Below are positions 1-7,796 of a stretch of 64,000 nt of DNA, one piece after another. The translations under genes and the position numbers were made by a program. Origin of the DNA: Streptomyces sp. NBC_01428 (GTDB taxonomy: Bacteria; Actinomycetota; Actinomycetes; Streptomycetales; Streptomycetaceae); assembly GCF_036231965.1 (NCBI RefSeq), contig NZ_CP109499.1:3472001-3536000 (forward strand), given 5' to 3'. Under the pieces are notes generated by a model. That model did not search any database and had not been told where the DNA came from. It saw nothing but the letters and a program-made list of their open reading frames with translations. Every line of letters begins with the position of its first letter. Position 1 is the first letter of the stretch.

Positions 1-1218
1 TTCGGCGGCCCCGGCGGCTCGGGAGTCACCACCCTGCCCGCGTTCGGCAAGGACTACGCCGCGCTGCGCACCCGCTACGACCTGGTCAGCTTCGACCCGC
101 GCGGTGTCGGCCGCAGCGCCGGTGTGGAGTGCGAGGACGACCAGCAGCTCGACAAGTACTTCCAGCAGGACGCGACCCCGGACGACGCCGCCGAGACGCA
201 GGACCTCCTGGGGAACACCAGGACGTTCAACGCGGCGTGCGAGAAGAACTCCGGCAAGGTCCTCCCTCACGTGCGCACCACCGACGCCGCGCGCGACATG
301 GACCTGATGCGTCAGGTGCTCGGCGACGACAAGCTGCACTACTTCGGCATCTCGTACGGCACCGAACTGGGCGGGGTGTACGCCCACTTGTTCCCCAAGA
401 ACGTGGGACGCGCCGTGTTCGACGGGGTCGTCGACCCGACACAGAACCCGGAGCAGAGCTCGCTCGGCCAGGCCAAGGGCTTCCAGCTCGCGCTCGACAA
501 CTTCGCCGACGACTGCACCTCGAAGGTCGAGGACTGTCCCATCGGCGACACCGCCCAGGACGTCAAGGACCGGATCGCCAAACTGCTGAAGGACCTCGAG
601 ACCAAGCCGATCCCCGGAATCTTCCCGCGCGAACTGACGCAGACCGCCGCGACCAACGGCATCGCACAGTCGCTCTACTCGAAGGACTTCTGGGAGTACC
701 TGACCGAGGGGCTCCAGCAGGCGTACGAGGGCGACGGCAAGGTGCTGATGCTGCTGTCCGACTCGATGAACGGGCGCAACGAGAACGGCACGTACAGCAA
801 CATCACGGCGGCGAACATCTCCATCAACTGCGCCGACGACAAGCCGCGTTACAGCGCGGACTTCGTGCGGTCGAAGCTCCCGGAGTTCCGGTCCGCCTCC
901 CCGTTGTTCGGCGACTACCTGGCCTGGGGCATGGTCAGCTGCACCGACTGGGCGGTACCGGGCGCCGCGGACCACCCGGACGTCAGCGCTCCCGGCGCGG
1001 CCCCGATCCTCGTGGTCGGCAACACCGGTGACCCGGCAACCCCGTACGAGGGGGCGCGGAAGATGGCGGACGCGCTCGGCAGGGGTGTGGGCGTCGAGCT
1101 CACGTACAAGGGCCAGGGACACGGGGCGTACGACAGCAAGAACAAGTGCGTGCAAGGCGCGGTGAACGGCTATCTGCTGCAGGGCACCGTGCCCTCGGCC
1201 GGAACCGTCTGCTCCTAG
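1..1218 (+). CDS. Tripeptidyl aminopeptidase-like alpha/beta hydrolase (5' end missing)
   Basis: Secreted or lipid-anchored serine hydrolase of the TAP/SlpD-SlpE type, which removes short N-terminal peptides from extracellular substrates. The reading frame is open from base 1, so the signal sequence and start lie outside the window. Visible are the oxyanion-hole stretch FGGPGGSG at the very start, the nucleophile elbow GISYGTELGG, the acid region GNTGDPATPYEG and the histidine in GQGHGAYD near the C-terminus. All catalytic elements are therefore present. The next gene is a close paralogue in the same orientation, 115 bases downstream. The family call is firm; the true substrate is unknown. 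Confidence 0.9.
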   Translation, partial: FGGPGGSGVTTLPAFGKDYAALRTRYDLVSFDPRGVGRSAGVECEDDQQLDKYFQQDATPDDAAETQDLLGNTRTFNAACEKNSGKVLPHVRTTDAARDMDLMRQVLGDDKLHYFGISYGTELGGVYAHLFPKNVGRAVFDGVVDPTQNPEQSSLGQAKGFQLALDNFADDCTSKVEDCPIGDTAQDVKDRIAKLLKDLETKPIPGIFPRELTQTAATNGIAQSLYSKDFWEYLTEGLQQAYEGDGKVLMLLSDSMNGRNENGTYSNITAANISINCADDKPRYSADFVRSKLPEFRSASPLFGDYLAWGMVSCTDWAVPGAADHPDVSAPGAAPILVVGNTGDPATPYEGARKMADALGRGVGVELTYKGQGHGAYDSKNKCVQGAVNGYLLQGTVPSAGTVCS

Positions 1219-1237
1219 AAAGTCGCAGGTCAGAGCG

Positions 1238-1246
1238 TTATCCACA
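1238..1246 (+). promoter_or_regulatory. Perfect DnaA-box-like nonamer TTATCCACA
   Basis: The sequence TTATCCACA lies in the gap between the two hydrolase genes. It equals the strong Escherichia coli DnaA box; the usual Streptomyces consensus is TTGTCCACA. It stands alone, so it is not an origin. It may be a DnaA binding site at a promoter or chance. Confidence 0.35.
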
Positions 1247-1333
1247 GGTCTCGGCGCGGTCGGCGGCCGGCGCCTACTATTGCCTGCATGTGATCCGCGC
1301 ATTCGGGCGGAGCACGGGCAAGGGGGGACGCTC

Positions 1334-2887
1334 ATGACACGTTTCGCTCGGTGGACGGCCGCTGCCGCCGCCGCGTTGCTGGTGGCCGGCTGCGGCGGGG
1401 GATCGTCCGGTGACGGCAAGGACGAGGGGAAGAACAGCGACGGGCCGTCGGCCGCGGCGCCGCCCTCCACGGGGTCGCCGGGGTTGCCCGCCTCCCTGAC
1501 CGCGCAGAAGCTCGACTGGGGCCGCTGCAAGGCCACTTCGGACGCGCCCGCGCCAGGGAGCGGCTGGCAGTGCGCCACGCTCAAGGCACCCCTCGACTAC
1601 GCGAAGCCGGACGGCGGGACGATCGGTCTCGCCCTCATCCGCTCGAAGGCGACCGGCGGCCAGAGCAAGCGCATCGGCTCGCTGTTGTTCAACTTCGGCG
1701 GCCCCGGCGGCTCGGGCGTCTCCACCATGCCGTCGTACGGAAGCGCCGTCGGCCCCCTCCACGAGCGGTACGACCTGGTGAGCTGGGACCCGCGCGGAGT
1801 GGCCGCGAGCGAGGGTGTGCGGTGCCGCACGGACAAGGCCATCCAGGCCTCCGAGTCCGTCGACGCCACGCCGGACGACGCGGCGGAGGAAGCGGCCTAC
1901 TTCCAGGACGCCGACGACTTCGGCAAGGGCTGCGCCAAGGCGGCCGGGAAGCTGCTGTCCCACGTGTCGACGACGGACACGGCCAAGGACATGGATCTGA
2001 TGCGCCAGGTCCTCGGCGACCGCAGCATGCATTACTTCGGTATCTCGTACGGCACGGAACTGGGCGGTGTGTACGCCCACTTGTTCCCGAAGAACGTGGG
2101 ACGCCTGATCCTGGACGCCGTGGTCGACCCCGGTGCCGACACCGTGGGCCACGCCAAGAACCAGACGCTGGGCTTCCAGCGCGCCCTGGACGACTACCTC
2201 AAGTCCACCGGGCAGAACCCCGGGCAGGGGTCGCGGAAGATCGCGGACCTGCTGAAGCGGATCGACGCGAAGCCGCTGCCCACCTCCAGCGGGCGCAAGC
2301 TCAGCCAGACACTGGCCCTCACCGGCATCGTGCTCCCCCTCTACAGCAAGCAGGGCTGGCCGACACTCACCGAAGCGCTGAAGGACGCCGAGGGCGGGGA
2401 CGGTTCGGCCCTGCTGCACCTCGCCGACGGATACAACGAACGCGACGCCTCAGGGCACTACGGCACGACGACGCATTCACAACGGGTCATATCGTGCTTG
2501 GACGACAGGCAGCGGCCGACTCCGGAGGAGACGAAGAAGCGGCTGGCCGAGTTCGAGAAGATCTCCCCCGTGTTCGGCGGCTTCATGGGCTGGGACACGG
2601 CGGGCTGGTGCCACGACTGGCCTGTGGCCGGGCAGTACGACACCCCCGAGGTGAGCGCGCCGGGCGCCGCTCCGGTCCTGGTCGTCGGCAACACCGGGGA
2701 CCCGGCGACTCCCTACGAGGGCGCCCGCAGAATGGCGGACGAGCTCGGCAAGGATGTCGGGGTGGAGCTGACCTGGAAGGGCGAGGGCCACGGCGCCTAC
2801 GGCAGTGGGAGCGACTGTGTCGACTCAACCGTGAACAGCTATCTGCTGGACGGGGCGGTGCCGAAGGACGGCAAGGTCTGTTCATGA
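1334..2887 (+). CDS. Tripeptidyl aminopeptidase-like alpha/beta hydrolase, lipoprotein
   Basis: Paralogue of the preceding gene, 517 residues. The ATG at 1334 is chosen because it follows the ribosome site AGGGGGGAC and starts a lipoprotein signal (LLVAGC, lipid-modified Cys20); an in-frame start 18 codons upstream would spoil the signal. FGGPGGSG lies near residue 121, the nucleophile is Ser238 in GISYGTELGG, the acid is in GNTGDPATPYEG and the histidine in GEGHGAYG. Residues 22-50 form a Gly/Ser/Pro linker to the membrane anchor. It is probably an extracytoplasmic exopeptidase. DNA around the nucleophile is nearly identical to the upstream copy, which suggests tandem duplication with recent gene conversion. 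Confidence 0.92.
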   Translation: MTRFARWTAAAAAALLVAGCGGGSSGDGKDEGKNSDGPSAAAPPSTGSPGLPASLTAQKLDWGRCKATSDAPAPGSGWQCATLKAPLDYAKPDGGTIGLALIRSKATGGQSKRIGSLLFNFGGPGGSGVSTMPSYGSAVGPLHERYDLVSWDPRGVAASEGVRCRTDKAIQASESVDATPDDAAEEAAYFQDADDFGKGCAKAAGKLLSHVSTTDTAKDMDLMRQVLGDRSMHYFGISYGTELGGVYAHLFPKNVGRLILDAVVDPGADTVGHAKNQTLGFQRALDDYLKSTGQNPGQGSRKIADLLKRIDAKPLPTSSGRKLSQTLALTGIVLPLYSKQGWPTLTEALKDAEGGDGSALLHLADGYNERDASGHYGTTTHSQRVISCLDDRQRPTPEETKKRLAEFEKISPVFGGFMGWDTAGWCHDWPVAGQYDTPEVSAPGAAPVLVVGNTGDPATPYEGARRMADELGKDVGVELTWKGEGHGAYGSGSDCVDSTVNSYLLDGAVPKDGKVCS

Positions 2888-2891
2888 CGAC

Positions 2892-2932
2892 GGCGGGGGT
2901 TCCGCGGACACCCGGTCCGCGGAACCCCCGCC
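2892..2932. terminator. Bidirectional hairpin terminator between convergent genes
   Basis: A perfect 18-bp stem (2892-2909 with 2915-2932) encloses a 5-base loop. It sits 5 bases after the hydrolase stop and 27 bases from the moeZ stop, so it can end transcription from both sides. Confidence 0.85.
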
Positions 2933-2958
2933 ATCCAAAGAGCGGGGCGTGCCTCCGG

Positions 2959-4137
2959 TCAGTACACCGGCTTGTCGGGCTCGATCTGGTTGACCCAGCC
3001 GATCACACCGCCGCCGACGTGCACCGCGTCCGAGAAGCCCGCGGACTTCAGGACGGCGAGGACCTCCGCGCTGCGGACACCCGTCTTGCAGTGCAGGACG
3101 ATCTTCTTGTCCTGCGGCAGGGTCTCCAGGGCGGTGCCCATGAGGAACTCGTTCTTCGGGATCAGCTTGGCGCCGGGGATCGAGACGATCTCGTACTCGT
3201 TGACCTCGCGGACATCGATGATCTCGATGTTCTCGCCGTCGTCGATCCACTCCTTGAGCTGCTTGGGAGTGATCGTCGAGCCGGCGGCCGCCTCCTGGGC
3301 CTCCTCGGACACGACGCCGCAGAAGGCCTCGTAGTCGATGAGTTCCGTGACGGTCGGGTTCTCGCCGCAGACCGCGCAGTTCGGGTCCTTGCGGACCTTG
3401 ACCTGGCGGTACTGCATCTCCAGGGCGTCGTAGATCATCAGACGGCCGACGAGCGGGTCGCCGATGCCGGTCAGGACCTTGATCGCCTCGGTGACCTGGA
3501 TGGAGCCGATGGACGCGCAGAGCACGCCCAGGACACCGCCCTCGGCGCAGGAGGGGACCATGCCCGGCGGCGGGGGCTCCGGGTAGAGGCAGCGGTAGCA
3601 GGGGCCGTGCTCGGACCAGAAGACCGAGGCCTGGCCGTCGAAGCGGTAGATCGAGCCCCACACGTACGGCTTGTTGAGCAGCACGCACGCGTCGTTGACC
3701 AGGTAGCGGGTCGCGAAGTTGTCCGTGCCGTCGACGATCAGGTCGTACTGGCTGAAGATGTCCATCACGTTCTCGGCCTCGAGCCGCTCTTCGTGAAGGA
3801 TCACGTTCACGTACGGGTTGATGCCCAGTACGGAATCGCGGGCGGAGGCGGCCTTCGACCGGCCGATGTCCGCCTGGCTGTGGATGATCTGGCGCTGCAG
3901 GTTCGACTCGTCGACCTCGTCGAACTCCACGATGCCGAGCGTGCCGACGCCCGCGGCGGCCAGGTACATCAGCGCCGGCGATCCGAGGCCGCCGGCGCCC
4001 ACACAGAGCACCTTGGCGTTCTTCAGCCGCTTCTGCCCGTCCATGCCCACATCGGGGATGATCAGGTGGCGGGAGTACCTGCGGACCTCGTCTACGGTGA
4101 GCTCAGAGGCTGGCTCGACCAGGGGTGGCAGCGACAC
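2959..4137 (-). CDS. moeZ: Adenylyltransferase/sulfurtransferase MoeZ
   Basis: Activates the C-terminal glycine of ubiquitin-like sulfur carriers (MoaD, ThiS, CysO types) by adenylation and then loads sulfur, serving molybdopterin, thiamine, cysteine and thiotemplated metabolite pathways. It has 392 residues. The E1/ThiF domain shows GAGGLG at 48-53, zinc pairs CYRC (180/183) and CAVC (254/257), and Cys197 in CAEGGVLG. A rhodanese domain (about 290-392) has active Cys350 in HCKTGVRS. The GTG at 4137 follows CGGAG. A SigR-type promoter lies just upstream inside the 3' end of the neighbouring gene, in keeping with SigR control of moeZ reported in Streptomyces. Confidence 0.96.
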   Translation of the reverse strand: MSLPPLVEPASELTVDEVRRYSRHLIIPDVGMDGQKRLKNAKVLCVGAGGLGSPALMYLAAAGVGTLGIVEFDEVDESNLQRQIIHSQADIGRSKAASARDSVLGINPYVNVILHEERLEAENVMDIFSQYDLIVDGTDNFATRYLVNDACVLLNKPYVWGSIYRFDGQASVFWSEHGPCYRCLYPEPPPPGMVPSCAEGGVLGVLCASIGSIQVTEAIKVLTGIGDPLVGRLMIYDALEMQYRQVKVRKDPNCAVCGENPTVTELIDYEAFCGVVSEEAQEAAAGSTITPKQLKEWIDDGENIEIIDVREVNEYEIVSIPGAKLIPKNEFLMGTALETLPQDKKIVLHCKTGVRSAEVLAVLKSAGFSDAVHVGGGVIGWVNQIEPDKPVY

Positions 4138-4181
4138 GGGGACTCCGTTGGTCGGTCAATCACTACAATTGTTCTCCCCGT

Positions 4182-4207
4182 AACACTGCCACGCCCTTCT
4201 TCATTCC
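4182..4207 (-). promoter_or_regulatory. SigR-type promoter of moeZ
   Basis: On the minus strand GGAAT (4203-4207) is followed after exactly 18 bases by GTT (4182-4184). This matches the known SigR consensus GGAAT-N18/19-GTT of Streptomyces thiol-oxidative stress genes. The -10 element lies about 45 bases before the moeZ GTG, and the -35 overlaps the stop of the upstream gene. Confidence 0.75.
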
Positions 4208-4953
4208 GAGACACCCGTTCCGATCCGCGAGACGATTTCGTCCCAGTAGCCGGGCATCGTCTCCCAGGGGTCGACCCTCCCCCCGTGGTCGGTGCGGTCG
4301 GTGAAGTAGATCGTGGAGGCTCCCTGCCAGCGCGCGACGCGCAGCGCCTCGTCCAGATGACCGCGCGGCACACCGTGCACGAAGTGGCAGAAGCGCTCGG
4401 GCGGATAGTCGGCGGTCCACTCGGCGACCTGCGACCAGCGGTACTCGCTCCAGGGCCCGGAGAAGGTGACCAGTTGGTCGGCGTTCTCCGCGTAGCCCGG
4501 ATACGGGTGGGTGCCGTGGCCCAGCACGATGTGCGCGCCGTCGCGGAGCGCGCGCAGCGACCCGATGGTGCGGCGGATCTCCGGCAGCGCGGAGCGCTCG
4601 GCGGGGCAGCGGTCGAGCAGGAACCCGTCGGCCTGGTACCAGTCGAGGTAGCGGCGCGCGTCGGCCAGCACCTCGCCGAACGGGCGGGCCCCGTAGGCGG
4701 TGTCCAGGTGGCCGAGCACCCGGACGCCGGCGTTGCGCAGCCGTCCGGAGGCTTCCAGGCACCGCGGGTCGGGGCGGTCGCCGGGGCCGTTGTCCACGTT
4801 CAGGACGACCCAGTGCAGGGGGGTGCCGGGGCGGGTGAGGCCGTCCCATTCGACGGGAGCGACGAGGGGGTGCGCATAGCCGGGGACGCCGAAGCCGACC
4901 CCGGACCGGTCGGTGCCCGCCGTGCCGGTGGCGGTGCTGGTCAGATGCGGCAT
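4201..4953 (-). CDS. Spherulin-4/GH135-like glycoside hydrolase
   Basis: About 250 residues resembling the spherulation-specific family 4 (TIM barrel). Its fungal member Sph3 (GH135) cleaves galactosaminogalactan and is needed to make that polymer. Family-like landmarks are VVLNVDNGPG near the N-terminus, GHLDTAYG, and DGFLLD, where the acidic residue of the active site is expected. No signal peptide is obvious, which argues for cytoplasmic or unusual export. The ATG at 4953 overlaps the 3' end of the epimerase gene by 13 bases, so the two are translationally linked. Its place beside an epimerase and a PelF-like glycosyltransferase supports a role in an aminosugar polymer. Activity is inferred, not shown. 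Confidence 0.75.
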   Translation of the reverse strand: MPHLTSTATGTAGTDRSGVGFGVPGYAHPLVAPVEWDGLTRPGTPLHWVVLNVDNGPGDRPDPRCLEASGRLRNAGVRVLGHLDTAYGARPFGEVLADARRYLDWYQADGFLLDRCPAERSALPEIRRTIGSLRALRDGAHIVLGHGTHPYPGYAENADQLVTFSGPWSEYRWSQVAEWTADYPPERFCHFVHGVPRGHLDEALRVARWQGASTIYFTDRTDHGGRVDPWETMPGYWDEIVSRIGTGVSE

Positions 4954-5912
4954 GCCGCCTCCATCCAGATGTCGGCGAGGGACTCTTCGAGGTTGATCCT
5001 GGGCCGCCAGCCGAGCCGGTCGCGGGCGGTGCGCACGTCGGCCTGCTGCCAGCCGCCGCAACCGTCCGGGTAGGGGTACGCGACGGGGGCCACGTGGTCG
5101 GGTTCCGGGCGGGGGTGACCGATGGTGGCCCGCAGCGCGGGGCCGGGCGGCCCGGGCGGGCCGTCGAGTTCGTGCAGGGCGCCGCCGTAGCCGGCCACGC
5201 GGGCGAGGACGGAAGCGGCGTCGCGGAGCCGGACGGCACGTCCCGAGCCGATGTTGATCACGCCCTGCGCGGCGGAGAGGGAGGCGGCGTGCACGGCGCG
5301 GGCGACATCACGGACGTCGATGAAGTCGCGTTGGACGGCCAGGCCGCCCAGCTTCAGTTCGCCGTCGCCGGACTGCATGGCGCGGCGCAGGGCCTCGGCG
5401 AGCCGGCCGAGCGGGGATCCGGCGGGTGTTCCGGGTCCGGCGGGCGAGAAGACGCGGAGGACGACGGCGTCCAGGCCGGAGCCGAGGACGAGTTCGGTGG
5501 CCGCGAGCTTGCTCACGCCGTACGGTCCGCCCGGTCGCGGCACGGCGTCCTCGGCGGTGGACGAGCCGGGCTGGCTGGGCCCGTACTCGGCTCCGCAGCC
5601 GAGTTGCACGAGCCGGGCACCGCAACCGCTGCGCCGCAGTGCCTCGCAGACGGTGGCGACGGCGACGGTGTTGTGCCGGGTGAGGTCGCGGGCGCCGCCG
5701 CGTGTGGTGCCCGCGCAGTTGATGACGACTCCGGGGTGCACCGCGTCCAGGAAGCGGGTGAGCGCGCCGGGGCTGCCCGAGGCGAGGTCGAAGCGTACGT
5801 CGGCGTCGTCGCCCCGGCCGAGCGCGGTCAGCTGCACGGCCGGGTCGGCCAGCAGTCTGTCGGCGACGAAACGGCCGAGGTAGCCGTTGGCTCCGATCAG
5901 CAGGACCCTCAT
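4941..5912 (-). CDS. NAD-dependent epimerase/dehydratase (extended SDR)
   Basis: Nucleotide-sugar epimerase or dehydratase of 323 residues. The Rossmann motif GANGYLG lies at residues 8-14 and the active tyrosine/lysine pair appears as YGVSK about halfway. The substrate is probably UDP-linked sugar, but family members vary widely. The ATG at 5912 forms an ATGA overlap with a tiny upstream ORF, which has its own good ribosome site. The 3' end overlaps the GH135-like gene. By comparison with fungal Uge3 or bacterial PelX it could supply UDP-GalNAc or UDP-galactosamine for the neighbouring glycosyltransferase; that is inference from context. Confidence 0.85.
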   Translation of the reverse strand: MRVLLIGANGYLGRFVADRLLADPAVQLTALGRGDDADVRFDLASGSPGALTRFLDAVHPGVVINCAGTTRGGARDLTRHNTVAVATVCEALRRSGCGARLVQLGCGAEYGPSQPGSSTAEDAVPRPGGPYGVSKLAATELVLGSGLDAVVLRVFSPAGPGTPAGSPLGRLAEALRRAMQSGDGELKLGGLAVQRDFIDVRDVARAVHAASLSAAQGVINIGSGRAVRLRDAASVLARVAGYGGALHELDGPPGPPGPALRATIGHPRPEPDHVAPVAYPYPDGCGGWQQADVRTARDRLGWRPRINLEESLADIWMEAACRI

Positions 5913-6070
5913 CGGGCGGCTCCCGGGGCGGATTCTCCGGTTCGGGAGGTGATCATCTGACTGTCTCCTTCGAGGTGATGCGTAGGTCGGGGAGAGGGCC
6001 CGCGGTGTCGGCCCCGCGGGAGAAGGGGGCCCGGCCCCGGGTGTGGTCCCGGGTACCGGAGGGGGCTCAT
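5909..6070 (-). CDS. Small ORF coupled to epimerase (hypothetical, 53 aa)
   Basis: A 54-codon frame that starts in an ATGA overlap with the preceding ORF and ends in an ATGA overlap with the epimerase start. Codon use is less typical of Streptomyces than in the flanking genes. An internal ATG at 5956 with a strong ribosome site (GAAGGAGA) gives a 15-residue peptide beginning MITSRTGES. The shorter frame may be the only one translated, serving as a coupling leader for the epimerase. No function is recognisable. Confidence 0.35.
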   Translation of the reverse strand: MSPLRYPGPHPGPGPLLPRGRHRGPSPRPTHHLEGDSQMITSRTGESAPGAAR

Positions 6071-6345
6071 GGCGGCGGAGGCCATGGGCCGGAACAGGAC
6101 GCGCCGTACGAGGACGGACCGCGCGAGGACGCGCCGTACGAGTCAGGACCGTGCGAGGGAGCGCCGTACGAGTCAGGACCGTGCGAGGACGGACCGTGCG
6201 TCGTGGTGGGGCGGCCGAGGGGCCGTGTCGCGCGGGGGTCGTGCGGGGCAGCGTGCCTCGGCGCTGCCCGGACCCCGGGGTCGGTGGCGCCGGAAGCCGG
6301 TGGCTCGGTCCGGCCCGTTCGTCTGGTCTCGTCCTCGGCGTTCAT
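6067..6345 (-). CDS. Repetitive small protein (hypothetical, 92 aa)
   Basis: A 93-codon frame linked by ATGA overlaps to the membrane protein gene upstream and the small ORF downstream. Third codon positions are mostly G or C, as in real genes of this genome. The product begins MNAEDETRRT and its second half is low complexity, with repeated Gly-Pro-Asp-Ser-Tyr-Gly-type units encoded by three 30-bp tandem repeats. It has no signal peptide or membrane segment. It resembles an intrinsically disordered protein; no family is recognised. It could also be an untranslated spacer that happens to be open. Confidence 0.45.
   Translation of the reverse strand: MNAEDETRRTGRTEPPASGATDPGVRAAPRHAAPHDPRATRPLGRPTTTHGPSSHGPDSYGAPSHGPDSYGASSRGPSSYGASCSGPWPPPP
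6101..6190. repeat. Three 30-bp tandem repeats
   Basis: Three units of exactly 30 bases (6101-6130, 6131-6160, 6161-6190), each starting GCGCCGTACGAG, with few differences. They encode the Gly/Pro/Ser/Tyr repeats of the 92-residue ORF on the minus strand and keep its frame because 30 is a multiple of three. Confidence 0.9.
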
Positions 6346-7796
6346 GGGGCCTCGCCGGTCCGGGCGTGGGCCGAGGCGCGGGTCAGTGTGCGGGAGGCGT
6401 GGAGGAGCAGGATGCCTGCGCCCGCCGCGCACACCAGGGCGGGTACGGCGCCGGGTCCCCAGGTGTCGACGAGGGCGTCGACGGGGGTGGCCAGGAACGA
6501 GCAGCCGGGGAGGCGGGCCGCGTAGACCGTGGTCAGGGCCGCTGCTTCCACCGTGCCCACCGCTGCGAGGGCCAGGGCCGGGGCGTGGGCGAAACCGCGC
6601 GCCGTCAGGAGCCGTGCGAGCAGGAGGAGGGCGCCGAGGGCACCGGCTCCGGCGTAGGCGGGCGGCTCGTCGAGTACTGCGCCGCACAGGGCGAGCAGGG
6701 CGAACAGGGTGCACACGAACAGGCCGAACGCGCCGAGGAGCAGGGGTTGCACGGAGGCGGCGAACTCCTCCAGCCCCCGGCTGGTGGTGAGCCGGCGGCG
6801 AGCGCGGCTGACGAACAGGTGGGCGCACCAGGCGGCGGGAGCGCAGGCCAGGGAGAGGGCCAGCACGGGGGCGGTGGCCAGGGGCCAGTTTCCGACCGGC
6901 CCGCCGTTGAGCCCGGCGCTCAGCAGGCCGTCGCCGAGAAGGGCGTACGCGATGAGCCAACACGTCCACGCGAGGGTGGCGCCCGTCGTGCCGTGGCTGC
7001 TGCTCAGCGGGCCGCGACGCAGCGCGAGGCGCAGGCCGAACGCGACGGCGAGGGCGCCGAACGCGGCGACGGCGAGGCGCGGTTGCCCGTGTGTGAGCCG
7101 CAACCCGGCGACGACGCCCGCGCCGAGGGCGCCCGGGACGAGAGCGAGGACGGTCCAGTAGGTGCGCGTGCCGGGCGTCGCCGGGGTCTCCGCGTCGTGC
7201 GCCGTGGCTTCGCCGTCGCGCGCCACGCGCGCGTACATCTCCTCGGCGAGCGAGAAGACGTCCCGGTGACGGAAGCGGGCGGCGGTCCGGTCGGTCACGC
7301 CGTGCGCCTCCAGGCCGGCGGCGATCTCCAGCGGGTCGACGGCCCGTTCGCAGAGTTCGCGGTGCCGGTGCATCAGCGCCTTCACGGGGTCCGCGGCTCC
7401 CCTGCGTCCGGCGTTCCTGCGCGTTCCGTCGGCGCCCTCGGTACTGGTGCCGGGGCCGGGGAGCCTGCGCCCCGCGAAGGCGGCCTCCGCACCGACGCCG
7501 GGAAGGCCCGTACCAGGAAGGTCGCTGCCAGGAAGACCGCTGCCAGGCAGCTCGTCCTCACCGTCGGCAGTCGCGGAACTCGGGCTGTCCACGCCAGTGT
7601 CGGAGAGCATCAGCCCACCGTCGGCAGCCTCGGCTCGCCCGCCGCCGGCCCGTGCCGCTCCCTCCGCGACCTCCGCTCCCCCGCTCCCGCTCCCGCTGCC
7701 GGCTTCGCCCGCCCCCCGTGCTCCCGTGCGGCTGTCGAGGTCGCGTTGCGTCAGGTCGCCCGCGCCGCCGCGGGCGCCAGTGGTGTCGCGGGTCAT
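6342..7796 (-). CDS. Multi-pass membrane protein of a polysaccharide-type operon (hypothetical)
   Basis: A 484-residue protein. About 130 N-terminal residues are Gly/Ala/Ser-rich and disordered. A short soluble part follows (about 140-205, with MHRHRELCERAV), then roughly eight to ten hydrophobic helices. It starts in an ATGA overlap with the glycosyltransferase stop, so the pair is translationally coupled and probably works together. It could be the membrane partner that exports or anchors the polymer, as PelG does for PelF. I see no clear PelG-type sequence motif and do not name it as such. Confidence 0.75.
   Translation of the reverse strand: MTRDTTGARGGAGDLTQRDLDSRTGARGAGEAGSGSGSGGAEVAEGAARAGGGRAEAADGGLMLSDTGVDSPSSATADGEDELPGSGLPGSDLPGTGLPGVGAEAAFAGRRLPGPGTSTEGADGTRRNAGRRGAADPVKALMHRHRELCERAVDPLEIAAGLEAHGVTDRTAARFRHRDVFSLAEEMYARVARDGEATAHDAETPATPGTRTYWTVLALVPGALGAGVVAGLRLTHGQPRLAVAAFGALAVAFGLRLALRRGPLSSSHGTTGATLAWTCWLIAYALLGDGLLSAGLNGGPVGNWPLATAPVLALSLACAPAAWCAHLFVSRARRRLTTSRGLEEFAASVQPLLLGAFGLFVCTLFALLALCGAVLDEPPAYAGAGALGALLLLARLLTARGFAHAPALALAAVGTVEAAALTTVYAARLPGCSFLATPVDALVDTWGPGAVPALVCAAGAGILLLHASRTLTRASAHARTGEAP

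Noticed and set aside
1570..5073. Open plus-strand frame of 1167 codons across several genes
   Set aside because: It runs through the second hydrolase in another frame and antisense to moeZ and its neighbours, whose protein motifs are certain. Long shadow frames are expected at this GC content.
6342..7796. Naming the operon membrane protein PelG
   Set aside because: It has a suitable number of helices and position but a long disordered N-terminus and no PelG motif that I can see.
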